From: Azospirillum brasilense
GTDB lineage: Bacteria; Pseudomonadota; Alphaproteobacteria; Azospirillales; Azospirillaceae
Direction: 5' to 3'
NCBI RefSeq assembly: GCF_001315015.1
Contig: NZ_CP012915.1
Span: 930,001-994,000 of the forward strand
Length of the DNA: 64,000 nucleotides
Numbering within the stretch: the stretch's first letter is position 1; each line of letters starts with the position of its first letter. Positions 47,478 through 56,620 of the stretch are shown piece by piece. Position numbers and translations under genes: made by a program. The notes beneath the pieces were generated by a model that was given only the letters and a program-made list of their open reading frames with translations, was not told the DNA's origin and made no database searches.

Positions 47478-48353
47478 ATGCCCGACACCGACACCACCCC
47501 AGCCCCGCGTTCCGCGCATCCGGTCCTGCTCTGCGCCGATGACTACGGCCTTGCGCCCGGCGTCAACGAGGCCATCCGCGACCTCATCGCCGCCGGGCGC
47601 CTGACCGCCACCTCCGCCATGACGCTCTGCCCCTATTGGGCGGAGGGCGCTGCGCCGTTGAAGGAACTGGCCGACAAGGCCGACGTCGGGCTGCATTTCA
47701 CCCTGACCGACCAGCCGCCGCTGGGGTCCCTGCCCAAACTGGCGCCGGACGGCAAGCTGCCGCCGCTGGGGCGGCTGATGACACTGGCCTACAGCGGCGG
47801 CCTCGACCCCCAGGAGATCCGGGCGGAGCTGGCCCGCCAGCTCGATGCCTTCGCCGCGGCCTGGGGCGGGCCGCCGGCCTACATCGACGGCCACCAGCAC
47901 GTGCACCAGCTTCCCACCGTGCGCGACGCGGTCGCCGACGCTCTGACCGCCCTGCCCGGCGCCTACGTCCGCCTGTGTGGGGAGCCGGTGACCGCGATTC
48001 TGCGCCGCGGCGTGGCCGTTCCGAAGACGCTGCTGATCGGCGGACTTGGCGGCGGGCTGTCGCGGCTGGCGCGGGCGCGCAGCATTCCCGCCAACGACCG
48101 CTTCGCCGGGGTCTACGACTTCTCCGGACGGCAGCCCTTCCCGGAGCTGATGGCACGCTTTCTCGACCGTCCCGCCGGGCGCCTGCTGGTGATGGTCCAT
48201 CCCGGCATCCCGGACGAAGCCCTGCGCCGCGCCGACCCGCTGGTGGAACAGCGCAAGGTGGAGCACGACTATCTGAGAAGCCCAGCCTTCGCCACCTTGC
48301 TTGGCGAGCGAAACATCCGGCTCGTCCGCTTCGCCGAGTTCCCGGCGCCCTGA
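47478..48353 (+). CDS. ChbG/HpnK (YdjC) family carbohydrate deacetylase
   Basis: 291 residues from ATG 47478. Metal and catalytic motifs [27 protein letters not shown] and [12 protein letters not shown] match YdjC-type deacetylases, which remove N-acetyl groups from sugars (chitobiose, or hopanoid-linked glucosamine for HpnK). A methyltransferase gene follows, then a GtrA-like gene, a combination often seen in lipid-linked sugar modification. Divergent from hutI with only 45 bp between. Confidence 0.9.
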   Translation: MPDTDTTPAPRSAHPVLLCADDYGLAPGVNEAIRDLIAAGRLTATSAMTLCPYWAEGAAPLKELADKADVGLHFTLTDQPPLGSLPKLAPDGKLPPLGRLMTLAYSGGLDPQEIRAELARQLDAFAAAWGGPPAYIDGHQHVHQLPTVRDAVADALTALPGAYVRLCGEPVTAILRRGVAVPKTLLIGGLGGGLSRLARARSIPANDRFAGVYDFSGRQPFPELMARFLDRPAGRLLVMVHPGIPDEALRRADPLVEQRKVEHDYLRSPAFATLLGERNIRLVRFAEFPAP

Positions 48354-48517
48354 TCCCGCCCCGTCCTCCCCTGGCGGCATAGTCCCCGCCGGTCATTCTT
48401 GACCGCTGCGATTGTTCGCACCTACCATCATTACGACACGGTCGGATCGAGGGGGCTCTTCCGGTCGAAGAGACGAACAACACACTCCCCTCGGCAAGAA
48501 ACGGCCCACCAAAGGGG

Positions 48518-49294
48518 ATGCGGGACATGCACGACAACGGAACGTCGTCCGGGCCACCGGGCGGCCGGACTTCGAGCGGCTGGGTCGATTTCTGGAACCG
48601 GCCCAACGCCATCTACGCGAACCAGCGCAATCTGGAGGCGCATTTCGCCTGCCTGCAGAACGACCTCGACGCCCATCTTCCGGAAGGAGGAACCGTACTG
48701 GACTTCGGCTGCGGCGACGCGCTGGCGGCGGAAGCGATGGCCAAGCGCTGCCGAAACGTCTGGCTCTACGACGCCGCCCCCGCGGTGCGGCAACGCCTGC
48801 GCGAGCGGCTGTCCGGCCATCCGGGAATCCGGATTCTCGACGACGACGACCTCGCGGCCCTGCCAGTGGGAAGCGTCGATCTGGTGCTGGCCGTCTCCGT
48901 GCTGCAATACATCCCGCGCGAGGAGCTGGAAGGGGTCCTTCACCGCTGGCGCCACCTGATCGGCGCGCGGGGGCGCATCCTGATCGCCGACGTGGTGGAG
49001 CCCGACACGCCGATGCTGCGCGACATCGCCAGCCAGCTCAGCATGGCGCGCCGGCACGGCTTCCTGATGGCGGCGCTGATGGGGCTGGGGCGCATGGCCC
49101 TGTCCGACTACCGCCGCATCCGGCGCGAGGCCGGCTTTTCCACCTACACGCCTGCGGAGTTGCAGACCCGGCTGTCCGCCGCCGGGTTGCGGGGCGACCG
49201 TCTGGCGAAGAACATCGGCCCGACGCCGCACCGCCATTCCTTCGTCGCCCATCCCCTTCAGGCGGCGGGCGATCCAGCCTTGAAGGTCCAATAG
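48518..49294 (+). CDS. Class I SAM-dependent methyltransferase
   Basis: 258 residues (ATG 48518 after AAAGGGG; a second ATG three codons later). Motif I TVLDFGCGDALAAE, then LYDAAPAVRQRL, VDLVLAVSVLQYIP and GRILIADVVEP. The N-terminus WVDFWNRPNAIYANQRNLEAHF is typical of methyltransferases found beside GtrA and ChbG genes. Its 3' end overlaps the convergent GtrA gene by 37 bp. The acceptor is probably a lipid or glycan intermediate, inferred from context only. Confidence 0.88.
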   Translation: MRDMHDNGTSSGPPGGRTSSGWVDFWNRPNAIYANQRNLEAHFACLQNDLDAHLPEGGTVLDFGCGDALAAEAMAKRCRNVWLYDAAPAVRQRLRERLSGHPGIRILDDDDLAALPVGSVDLVLAVSVLQYIPREELEGVLHRWRHLIGARGRILIADVVEPDTPMLRDIASQLSMARRHGFLMAALMGLGRMALSDYRRIRREAGFSTYTPAELQTRLSAAGLRGDRLAKNIGPTPHRHSFVAHPLQAAGDPALKVQ

Positions 49295-49704
49295 CGGTTC
49301 GCGCCGAAGCTCCACAGCATCACCAGCGCCGTGGCGGTGAGCTGGGCCAGCAGGTAATGCAGGCCCAGCCGCTGCGCCAGGGCCCACATGATGGCGCTGT
49401 TCAGGCACAGCCCCACCGCCGCGACGGCCACAAACTTCGTGGCGGTGGGCAGATGCTCCTGCTCGCTGCGGAAGACATGGCCGTAGTTCAGCAGGTAGCT
49501 GATGACGCCGCCGACGAGGAAGCCCGCCGCCGAGGCCAGGACCGGCGGGGCCGCCGCCAGCTCCGACAGGACGATCAGCACGCCGTAATGGCCGACCGCC
49601 GCGGCGCAGCCGACCACCGCGAAGAGCAGGAACTGCACCAGCGGTGCGTGCGCCGCCCGGTCCCCAGTGACTCTTCCCTTGGTCAATCCTCGTTCTCGAC
49701 CCAT
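49258..49704 (-). CDS. GtrA-family membrane protein
   Basis: 148 residues with four membrane segments: FLLFAVVGCAAAVGHYGVLIVL, VLASAAGFLVGGVISYLLN, KFVAVAAVGLCLNSAIM and LTATALVMLWSFGANRYWTF. The N-R-x-[FW]-T-F end is the GtrA signature. GtrA-like proteins are thought to flip polyprenyl-linked sugars or anchor a glycosyltransferase. The start is unclear: ATG 49704 overlaps the ligase gene by 22 bp, while TTG 49686 has GAGGA nearby. Confidence 0.85.
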   Translation of the reverse strand: MGRERGLTKGRVTGDRAAHAPLVQFLLFAVVGCAAAVGHYGVLIVLSELAAAPPVLASAAGFLVGGVISYLLNYGHVFRSEQEHLPTATKFVAVAAVGLCLNSAIMWALAQRLGLHYLLAQLTATALVMLWSFGANRYWTFKAGSPAA

Positions 49705-51320
49705 TCCTTCTGTCGCAGCTTGTAGCGCTGGATCTTGCCCGTTTCCGTCCGCGGCAGCTGCTCCAGGAACTCCACCGCGCGAGGGTATTTGTATGGGGCG
49801 ATCCGGTCCTTGACGTAGCATTGCAGCCGTTCCGCCAGATCGTCGCTGGGCCGCACACCGTCGCGGGTGACGATGAAGGCCTTGGGGATGGAGCCGCGCA
49901 GCGGATCGGGTGCGGCGATCACCGCGCATTCCTCCACCGCCTCGTGGCCAAGCAGGACGTCCTCCACCTCCAGGCCGGAAATCTTGTAGCCGGCGGAGAC
50001 AATCAGGTCGTCGGTCCGCGCGTGATACCAGAAATAGCCGTCCTCATCCATGCGGAAGGCGTCGCCGGTCAGGTTCCAGCCGCCCTGCACGTAATTTTCC
50101 TGGCGCGGATCGTCCAGATAGATGCAGCCGGTCGGGCCGCGCACGGCCAGCCGCCCGATCTGGCCGGGGGGCAGCGGGGTCAGGCTGTCGTCGACCACGC
50201 GGGCCTCGTATCCCGGAACCACCGTCCCGGTGGCGCCGGGCCGGACGGCGCCGGGTGGTGAATGCAGGACGGCGTTCAGCATCTCGGTGGTGCCGAAGCT
50301 GTCGAGGATCTCCATCCCCGTCACCGCTTGCCAACCCTCCAGCGTGGTCGCGGGCAGCGGTTCCCCCGCCGAGACGCAGGCGCGCAGCGTGCGCAGCCCC
50401 TCGGCCAGGGCCGGGTCCTCCTCGATCCGCGCGGTCATGGCACGGTAGACGGTCGGCACGGTGAACATCACCGTCGCCTTGTGCTTCGCGGTCACTTCCA
50501 GCAGCCGTTCCGGCGTGGCCCGGTCCAGCAGCACGACCGACGCCCCCACCCGCAGCGGGAACAGCAGCATCCCGCCCTGGCCGTAGGCGAAGGCGAGCGA
50601 CGGCGTGCCGCAGAACACGTCGTCGCCGCCGGTCTTCAGCAGCGATTGCGGCGACAGGTCGGCCACCGCCAGAAGATCGCGGTGGAAATGCGCGGTCGCC
50701 TTGGGCTTGCCCGTGGTGCCGGAGGTGAAGGCGATCAGCGCCACGTCGTCGGCAGCGGTGTCCACCGCGGCGAAGCCGGTTTCGGTCTCCTCCAGCCGCC
50801 CTTCCAGATCGCCGCCGTTGAAGGTCACGACGGGCATCCCCTCGCCCATCGACTCCGCCGCCGCGTTGAGATCCTTGGCGAAACGCGCGTCGCACAGCGC
50901 CAGCGAGACGGCGGCACGCTCGATGATGCTTTCCAGCTCCGTCGCGCGCAGCAGCGGCATGGTCGGCACCACCACCGCCCCGGCCTTCAGCACCGCCAGC
51001 CAGCAGGCAGCAAGCATCGGCGTGTTGGTCCCACGCACCAGCACCCGGTTGCCCGGAACGATGCCGAACCGCTCGGTCAGGAGGCGCGCGATGCGATCCA
51101 CAGTATCGCGGAAGCGGCCATAGCTCCAGACGTCGCCGTTTCCGATGACGCAGGGGCGGTCGTCCCAGCCGCGCTCCCGCCAGACATCCAGCAGGGCCGC
51201 GGCGGCGTTCAGACGCTCGGGATAGGTGAGTTCGGGCCGGTCATAGGAAAAATCGGGCAACTGCTCCGGCCGCGGCAGCCGGTCGCGGGTGAAACTGTCG
51301 ATATGACCGGACCGGATCAT
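49683..51320 (-). CDS. Aryl-CoA ligase, benzoate/2-aminobenzoate type (AMP-binding)
   Basis: 545 residues. Adenylation core [19 protein letters not shown], later [31 protein letters not shown] and the catalytic Lys in [14 protein letters not shown]. Overall it reads like benzoate- and 2-aminobenzoate-CoA ligases, which activate aromatic acids for degradation. The MarR-family gene upstream overlaps it by four bases (ATGA), as in several aromatic-acid operons where MarR responds to the CoA thioester. The exact acid is not determinable. Confidence 0.88.
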   Translation of the reverse strand: MIRSGHIDSFTRDRLPRPEQLPDFSYDRPELTYPERLNAAAALLDVWRERGWDDRPCVIGNGDVWSYGRFRDTVDRIARLLTERFGIVPGNRVLVRGTNTPMLAACWLAVLKAGAVVVPTMPLLRATELESIIERAAVSLALCDARFAKDLNAAAESMGEGMPVVTFNGGDLEGRLEETETGFAAVDTAADDVALIAFTSGTTGKPKATAHFHRDLLAVADLSPQSLLKTGGDDVFCGTPSLAFAYGQGGMLLFPLRVGASVVLLDRATPERLLEVTAKHKATVMFTVPTVYRAMTARIEEDPALAEGLRTLRACVSAGEPLPATTLEGWQAVTGMEILDSFGTTEMLNAVLHSPPGAVRPGATGTVVPGYEARVVDDSLTPLPPGQIGRLAVRGPTGCIYLDDPRQENYVQGGWNLTGDAFRMDEDGYFWYHARTDDLIVSAGYKISGLEVEDVLLGHEAVEECAVIAAPDPLRGSIPKAFIVTRDGVRPSDDLAERLQCYVKDRIAPYKYPRAVEFLEQLPRTETGKIQRYKLRQKEWVENED

Positions 51321-51850
51321 CCCCTCACGCCTCCGCCACGCACCGTGTTCTTGAGCTTTCCCAACAGCCCCATCAACTGGACCACGTCGCCGTGGGGCAT
51401 TCCCGCCGTCAGCTCGGCCAGCCAGCGGCGTTGCGCCGCCGCGATGGCCTGCGCCAGGGCGCTGCCTTCGGGAGTGATCCGGACGAACTGCATGCGCCGG
51501 TCGTTCGACGCCGCGGCGCGCGTGACCAGCCCGTCGGCGCACAGCCGTTCTACAATGCCGGTGACGTTGCCGTTGGTGACCATCATGCGCTTCGACAGCT
51601 CGCCCATGGTCAGCCCTTCCGGCTGGCGGTCGAGCAGGCACAGCAGGTCGAAACGCGGCTGTGTGGTGCTGAATTCATCGCGCAGACGGCTGCGCAACCG
51701 GGCGCCGATCAGAACGGCGCACGCCGAAAGACGCAACCAGAGGCGCATCTCCGGGGAGGCGGCAAGGTCAGCCGCAGCCTCCACATCGACCGACACGTCC
51801 CCCTGCGCCCCAGCCGATGCCTCGGCCGCTGCGGTGGCGGGTCCCTTCAC
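51317..51850 (-). CDS. MarR-family regulator of the aryl-CoA ligase operon
   Basis: 177 residues; winged helix with LTMGELSKRMMVTNGNVTGIVERLCADGLV and wing RAAASNDRRMQFVRITPEG. An Ala/Glu-rich N-terminal stretch of about 30 residues precedes the domain. It is translationally coupled to the ligase gene and is probably its repressor. A short CTTCG-TT-CGAAG palindrome 50 bp upstream may be its operator. Confidence 0.92.
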   Translation of the reverse strand: MKGPATAAAEASAGAQGDVSVDVEAAADLAASPEMRLWLRLSACAVLIGARLRSRLRDEFSTTQPRFDLLCLLDRQPEGLTMGELSKRMMVTNGNVTGIVERLCADGLVTRAAASNDRRMQFVRITPEGSALAQAIAAAQRRWLAELTAGMPHGDVVQLMGLLGKLKNTVRGGGVRG

Positions 51851-51899
51851 GGTCTGTCTCCACTCCCGGTGGGAGGCATCCGCCGCAGCGCCGCCTCTT

Positions 51900-51911
51900 C
51901 TTCGTTCGAAG
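51900..51911. promoter_or_regulatory. Possible MarR operator
   Basis: CTTCG and CGAAG flank two bases, 50 bp upstream of the marR-type gene. MarR proteins usually bind short palindromes overlapping their own promoter; the site is short, so support is modest. Confidence 0.3.
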
Positions 51912-52025
51912 GCTTACTGTAGTTGGACGCTCGGCCTTTGAGCCATGCAAGGAAGGAATGCTTGGTGCACAAGCAATAATCATCTGCGCAGGGATCAGGC
52001 GCTTTCATCCCGAGCGCGACGCGGC

Positions 52026-52724
52026 CTACTCCGCACTCAGATACAGGTCGATCTCGGCCTGCTCCATGACGTGGGCGGTGCCGTGGATGATGCCGTTGGC
52101 GACCTGGATGATTCGGTGGATCATCGCGACGGAGGTCTGGCAGTCCATCCGCAGCTTGTCGCTCGCCCCGTCCTGTAGGTCGATGGACACACGCTCCAGC
52201 GTGTGGCGGACCACCTGATGCGCCTGGGCGATGGTGTCCTCGAACGGTCGTTTGAACTTGGCGGGGACGTGGCCGTAAGCTTCGATGGCCAGATCCTTGT
52301 CCGAAAAACCGCTGTCGCGGAAATGCTCCTGGTAGCTCTTGGGCTGCCAGATCAGGCATTCCTCCAGCATGTCCGGCATATCCGGAATCATCTCGATCAG
52401 CATCACGATCTCGTTGAAGTGATTGAGATAATCGGTCGCCAACAGGGTCTTGTCGGAAATGTTGGTGCCGATCACACGCTGCCGCCAGGCATGAAAATCC
52501 GCCAAGTCGCCCGGTGGCATGCCATCGGTCACCGACGGATCGGAATCGGGCGGATCAGAGTCTGCCGGGTCGAAATCTGGTTCGGTCATACGCGACTCTG
52601 GCATTCGCGGCCCTGGCATACGCGGTTCGACAGGCACGGGTCTGGCGAGGCGGCGCCGGGCGGCTTCCAGGCCGTTCCGCCACCGGTGCACGACGCCGGG
52701 GACAGTCAGTAATATCGCACTCAT
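52026..52724 (-). CDS. Conserved hypothetical protein, about 232 aa
   Basis: Start ATG 52724 (MSAILLTVPGVVHRW) is preferred because a promoter-like site lies upstream at 52859-52884; ATG 52588 is an alternative. The first 70 residues are low-complexity (PRMPGPRMPESRM; DSDPPDSDPS). The last 160 form a conserved helical domain: WRQRVIGTNISDKTLLATDY, NHFNEIVMLIEMIPDMPDML and EAYGHVPAKFKRPFED. I do not recognise it. It is divergent from phyR, 445 bp apart, and has an EcfG-type promoter match, hinting at a general-stress role. Confidence 0.6.
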   Translation of the reverse strand: MSAILLTVPGVVHRWRNGLEAARRRLARPVPVEPRMPGPRMPESRMTEPDFDPADSDPPDSDPSVTDGMPPGDLADFHAWRQRVIGTNISDKTLLATDYLNHFNEIVMLIEMIPDMPDMLEECLIWQPKSYQEHFRDSGFSDKDLAIEAYGHVPAKFKRPFEDTIAQAHQVVRHTLERVSIDLQDGASDKLRMDCQTSVAMIHRIIQVANGIIHGTAHVMEQAEIDLYLSAE

Positions 52725-52858
52725 CCCGGCGCAAGCCCACCAGCGCGCTTTTTTTTCGATGGCGCGCAAAAAAACGCCGCCGGCGCGTCCCCGTTGGGAC
52801 AGGCGCTGCGGCGGCAGTGACTGGCGGTTCAGGGAGGAATCACACCATTGGCAGTCCC

Positions 52859-52884
52859 AACAACCATCCCTTGCCAGTTGTTCC
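52859..52884 (-). promoter_or_regulatory. EcfG-type promoter candidate facing the hypothetical gene
   Basis: On the minus strand GGAAC (52884-52880), 17 bp, TGTT (52862-52859). Fits GGAAC-N16/17-CGTT except one base. It lies next to phyR, the master regulator of EcfG activity. Confidence 0.45.
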
Positions 52885-53168
52885 ACTCCCCTCGCACATG
52901 CAGCGAACCGAACAGTGGCGCAACGACCAAAGAGAGGCCGCGCCCAAGCGAACGAAGTATGAAATCACCCGATCGGTTAAGGGACTTAATCCGATCAAGC
53001 TATCCCGAATAACCCTTTCGTCGTCACTCCCGATACGGCGCGAACTGCGCCATATGAAATTAACTTTGTAAGCGATCGGACGGGAACATTCGGCAAAGTC
53101 CGGGAAACGCGGCAGGCAAGCCAGCGCCCTTCGGCGGTCCGCACTGGCTGGAGGTACGGGGAAAAATC

Positions 53169-53963
53169 ATGGATCAAAACACCCGCCACCTGATGGAACA
53201 TCTGCCTTATCTGCGACGCTATGCGCGGGCCTTGACCGGCACATCGACGCAGGGGGATGCTCTGGTGACGCGCACGCTTGAATGGTACCTCGACGGGCCG
53301 AGCGGGTCGGCGGCGGTGGACCTGTCGCGCGGCTCGCTTTACCGCCACCTGAACCAATTGCAGGACAGTTCCGGTGCCCGGGTCGGCGCGCCCGGCGTGC
53401 ATCCGGTCGAGGCGGCCCTGCACAGCCTGGACGAGATGGACCGCCGGCTCTACCTGCTGGTCAATCTGGAGGACTTGCCGGTCGCCGATGCGGCGACGGT
53501 GCTGGGGATTGCTCCGGAAGATGCGGTGGAACGGCTGAACTTCGCCCGAGAGCGGGTACGGTCAAAGCTGACGGCAACGATTTTGATCGTCGAGGACGAC
53601 GCCATCATCGCCTTCGATCTGGCGGAGACGGTGCGCGGCATGGGTCATACCGTCTGCGGCAACGCTGCCACCATGGACGAGGCGCTGACCCTGGCCTCCC
53701 GCCATGCGCCGACGCTGGCGCTGATGGACATCCGCCTGGCCGAGGGCGACAACGGGATCGAGGTGGCGCGGGAGCTTCGCCGCCAGCGCTTCCTGCCGGT
53801 GATCTTCGTCACCGCCTTCCCCAACGAGCTGGCCAAGCAGGGGTTGGAGCATCTGGGCCCGGTGATCCCCAAACCCTTCACCCGCGAGCAGATCGAGCAG
53901 GCGATCACCCGCGCCGTTTTCACCCCCCACCCCGAGGAAGCCTCGCTCGCCATGAAGCACTGA
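53169..53963 (+). CDS. phyR: PhyR-type response regulator (sigma-like domain plus receiver)
   Basis: 264 residues. The N-terminal 135 residues mimic an ECF sigma factor (HLPYLRRYARALTG as region 2; LLVNLEDLPVADAATVLGIAPEDAVERLNFARERVR as region 4) and the C-terminal half is a receiver with Asp187 in ALMDIRLAEG, the reverse order of ordinary regulators. In alphaproteobacteria phosphorylated PhyR sequesters the anti-sigma factor NepR and frees EcfG. No nepR, ecfG or cognate kinase is adjacent, so this is an orphan copy. ATG 53169 has GGGGAAA upstream. Confidence 0.92.
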   Translation: MDQNTRHLMEHLPYLRRYARALTGTSTQGDALVTRTLEWYLDGPSGSAAVDLSRGSLYRHLNQLQDSSGARVGAPGVHPVEAALHSLDEMDRRLYLLVNLEDLPVADAATVLGIAPEDAVERLNFARERVRSKLTATILIVEDDAIIAFDLAETVRGMGHTVCGNAATMDEALTLASRHAPTLALMDIRLAEGDNGIEVARELRRQRFLPVIFVTAFPNELAKQGLEHLGPVIPKPFTREQIEQAITRAVFTPHPEEASLAMKH

Positions 53964-53993
53964 GGTTCCCGGAGCGGAAGAAGCCAGCCGGCG

Positions 53994-54038
53994 CTACTTG
54001 AAGACCGCCCTACTTGAAGACCGCCCTACTTGAAGACC
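53994..54038. repeat. 16-bp tandem repeat covering the purU stop codon
   Basis: CTACTTGAAGACCGCC occurs twice (53994-54009, 54010-54025) and a third partial copy (54026-54038) encodes the last residues and stop of purU. The two extra copies repeat the codons for VVFK-stop in the 3' region, evidence of replication slippage. Confidence 0.85.
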
Positions 54039-54892
54039 ACGGTGCGTCCACCATTCAACAGGACGCGGTGTTCGACGTGATAGCGGACCGCCCGAGCCAG
54101 CACGATGTTCTCGATATCACGCCCGATGGCCACGAGGTCGTCGGGCGTCATCGTGTGGTCGACGCGCTCCGCCTCCTGTTCGATGATCGGCCCCTCGTCC
54201 AGATTCGAGGTAACGTAATGGGCCGTGGCGCCGATCAGCTTCACGCCGCGGGCGTGCGCCTGATGGTACGGCTTGGCGCCCTTGAAGCTGGGCAGGAAGG
54301 AATGGTGGATGTTGATGACTCGCCCGGCCATCCGCTCGCACAGGGCCGGGGACAGCACCTGCATGTAGCGGGCAAGCACAACCAGATCGATTTTTTCCTG
54401 CTCCGCGATCTCAAGCAGACGGGCCTCCTGCTGGGCCTTGGTGTCGCTGGTCAGCGGCAGGTAATGGAAGGGAATGTTGTGCCACGCCGCAAGTTGGTAG
54501 AAGTCGCGGTGGTTGGACACGATGGCCGGGATCTCGATCGGCAGATAACCGGTGCGGTAGCGGTAGAGCAGGTCGTTCAGGCAATGCCCGAACTTCGAGA
54601 CCATGATCAGCACCCGCTGACGCCGCCCGGCGTCGTGCAGCTTCCAGGTCATGCCGAAGCGCTCGGCCACCTGCTCGGCGAAGGCCGCCTGAAGCTCCGC
54701 CTGCGACGGCCCTGCAGCGGCGGCAGAGAAATGGATGCGCAGGAAGAACAGATTGGTCCCGCGGTCGCCGAACTGCGCGCTGTCGATGATGTTGCACGAC
54801 CGCTCGGCCAGGAAGCCCGACACGGCGTAGACGATGCCCACGGCATCGGGGCACGAGACGGTGAGGATGTATTCGGAACCGGTGCCGGACAT
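54026..54892 (-). CDS. purU: Formyltetrahydrofolate deformylase
   Basis: 288 residues, full length. An N-terminal ACT domain (YILTVSCPDAVGIVYAVSGF) is followed by the formyl-transferase-fold catalytic domain with NIHHSFLPSFKGAKPYHQAH (catalytic His/Asn region) and DEGPIIEQEAERVDHTMTPDDL. It hydrolyses 10-formyl-THF to formate and THF, supplying formate for purine synthesis and balancing one-carbon pools. Convergent with phyR. Confidence 0.96.
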   Translation of the reverse strand: MSGTGSEYILTVSCPDAVGIVYAVSGFLAERSCNIIDSAQFGDRGTNLFFLRIHFSAAAAGPSQAELQAAFAEQVAERFGMTWKLHDAGRRQRVLIMVSKFGHCLNDLLYRYRTGYLPIEIPAIVSNHRDFYQLAAWHNIPFHYLPLTSDTKAQQEARLLEIAEQEKIDLVVLARYMQVLSPALCERMAGRVINIHHSFLPSFKGAKPYHQAHARGVKLIGATAHYVTSNLDEGPIIEQEAERVDHTMTPDDLVAIGRDIENIVLARAVRYHVEHRVLLNGGRTVVFK

Positions 54893-55061
54893 GCGCGCCT
54901 ACCATTGCGACCTGGAATCGAGGGCGGATTCCCTAGCACGATCGTCGGCGGGATGCATCGTGCAATGTGGGAATACCGGAACGCCCTTCCGGCAGCATTT
55001 GGTAAGGATTCCCATGCGATGATGCACCGTTTCGGCATCGGGCCGACCGCGGAGGCGAGCC

Positions 55062-55448
55062 ATGGGCATGGGCGGGAAGATCATCGGCGAGTACGCCAAG
55101 GGCAAGGTTGACAAACTGCTGACACCGGAAGCGGCGGAAAATACGTCGCGGCATCGGATCATGCACTTCCTGGAAAACATGGAAGCGGCGGTGCTGGAAG
55201 CGAATTGCGAGGTGATGGGGCGCGAGCTTCCCAACCTCAATCAGACCTCATTCCTGCGCATGGCGGTCCGGGTGGCGGAGTTGCGGGCCGACTATTTGCG
55301 CGCCGGGCTGAAGGTGGCGGATCACCGGCACCCCAATGCCGCCGCCATTGAGGAGCTGGCCCGCGTCCGCCGCGCCTACGAGGAAATGCAGGCGGTCTTC
55401 GAGGCGGCGGAACGGGTGATCGAGCGGGGGTACGTGAAGCTGGGGTAA
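55062..55448 (+). CDS. Hypothetical protein, 128 aa
   Basis: Starts MGMGGKIIGEYAKGKVDKLL at ATG 55062 after GGAGGCGAG. The sequence is helical and charged throughout (RHRIMHFLENMEAAVLEANC; EELARVRRAYEEMQAVFEAAERVIERG) with no membrane span or signal peptide. I do not recognise the family. It lies between purU (divergent) and cassette B (convergent). Confidence 0.65.
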   Translation: MGMGGKIIGEYAKGKVDKLLTPEAAENTSRHRIMHFLENMEAAVLEANCEVMGRELPNLNQTSFLRMAVRVAELRADYLRAGLKVADHRHPNAAAIEELARVRRAYEEMQAVFEAAERVIERGYVKLG

Positions 55449-55490
55449 GCGCGCCTCACCCAGCGTCACGGTCTGGTCGAATCGGCGGCG

Positions 55491-56012
55491 TCAGGCGTCC
55501 ATGCCGGGGTGACGGTACACCATCGGCCCCGGCCCGCCCTCTTCGCCGTTCTTCTCTGGAAGCTGCGGCTGCGGCAGGGCGTAGAATTTCGGCTTGTCGG
55601 GGTCCAGCGTCTTCTCGAAGGGCAATGTCATCGCCATGCCGGACCGGTTCTTCTCTGCCTCGCGCATCGCCTGCTGGAGCTGTTCGGCGAGCTTCTGGTC
55701 CCAGGCCAGCTTGTAATAGCGCGGCTCTACCCCGCCCTCCAGCTGGAGCCACAGGTAGATCCCCTGCCCCTCCTTGATCTGGGCGCCCAGAATGGTGGCC
55801 TGGGCGGTGGCGCTCTGCGCCCATTCCATGCGAACCGGCTTCGGCTTGCTCAGCAAGTCGGCCATTCCGGCGTAGGCGACGGGCATGAAGCCGATTGAGA
55901 CGGCGACCGCCGACACCTTCACCCACAGCCGGCGCGGCGCCCAGATGGCGATGGTGGCGAGCGTGGCGGCCAGGGCGACCGCGGCGACCTGGAAGTCGAG
56001 CAGTTGGGTCAT
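55491..56012 (-). CDS. Membrane protein, third gene of motor-like cassette B
   Basis: 173 residues, paralogue of 29744-30280. Two membrane segments (VAAVALAATLATIAIWA; VKVSAVAVSIGFMPVAYAGMA) precede a soluble part with KPVRMEW, LAWDQKLAEQLQQAM, LPFEKTLDPDKPKFYALPQPQLP. The segments conserved between the two copies are mostly in the soluble part, implying a shared binding role. Its start overlaps the stop of the preceding gene by four bases. The family is unnamed as far as I know. Confidence 0.75.
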   Translation of the reverse strand: MTQLLDFQVAAVALAATLATIAIWAPRRLWVKVSAVAVSIGFMPVAYAGMADLLSKPKPVRMEWAQSATAQATILGAQIKEGQGIYLWLQLEGGVEPRYYKLAWDQKLAEQLQQAMREAEKNRSGMAMTLPFEKTLDPDKPKFYALPQPQLPEKNGEEGGPGPMVYRHPGMDA

Positions 56013-56620
56013 GATTTCCTCCCGCTGCGCAGGGGCTTGTAAAGGCTGTGCACGCTGTCGCCGACCAGTTCTCCGGCCTCCGTCAGCTTGAAACGGAAAA
56101 CGGTCAGCTCCTGCCCCTCCCGGTCCAGCTGGACGGTGGTGGCAAGGAGCTGGCGGGCGTTGTCGCCGTCCGGCCGCTTGGCGCTGACCACCACGGTGAC
56201 CGGCACCGGGAAGACCGCCGCCTTGTTGCGGTAGAGATGCAGGTTCACCGCGTACTCGCCGGGCGGGATGCCGCGGCTGTAGCTGGCCTCATAGTTCAGC
56301 TTCGTCGGGTCGGCGTTGCGGCCGAGATCGTCGCGCAGCAGGTTGAAGATCACGCCGGACTTGTTGGAATAGCCGACCGGTACGTCGCCCGGAGCCTCCA
56401 CCCACAGATCGACGTCGGCGTCCAACTCGTCGGGCCAGCGGGCCTCGACCATGACGTTGCCCGGTGCTGCGACGCCCGCCGTGTCGGCCTGCTTGGCCTC
56501 CGGCCGGATGTGGGGAAGCAGCAGGATGACCACCGCCACGAAGCCGCAGAGCGCCAGCGTGATGACGTCGCGGAAGACGGTGCCGGCGTCGTCCTCCTCG
56601 AACTGGTCAAGGGCCTGCAT
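56009..56620 (-). CDS. Single-span membrane protein with DUF2135/YfaP-like periplasmic domain (cassette B)
   Basis: 203 residues, paralogue of 30303-30938. The acidic N-terminus (DQFEEDDAGTVF) is followed by a membrane segment RDVITLALCGFVAVVILLL with Asp18/Thr21 at the MotB-like positions, then a beta domain (DVDLWVEAPGDVPVGYSNKS, RGIPPGEYAVNLHLYRN) and a C-terminal strand pair ending LYKPLRSGRK. About 30 consecutive residues of the beta domain differ from copy A at only a few positions, whereas the N-terminus and linker differ freely. Confidence 0.75.
   Translation of the reverse strand: MQALDQFEEDDAGTVFRDVITLALCGFVAVVILLLPHIRPEAKQADTAGVAAPGNVMVEARWPDELDADVDLWVEAPGDVPVGYSNKSGVIFNLLRDDLGRNADPTKLNYEASYSRGIPPGEYAVNLHLYRNKAAVFPVPVTVVVSAKRPDGDNARQLLATTVQLDREGQELTVFRFKLTEAGELVGDSVHSLYKPLRSGRKS

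Noticed and set aside
52748-52786. T8 and A7 runs beside GCGCGC elements as a terminator
   Set aside because: Arms and runs do not combine into a stem followed by a T-run on either strand.
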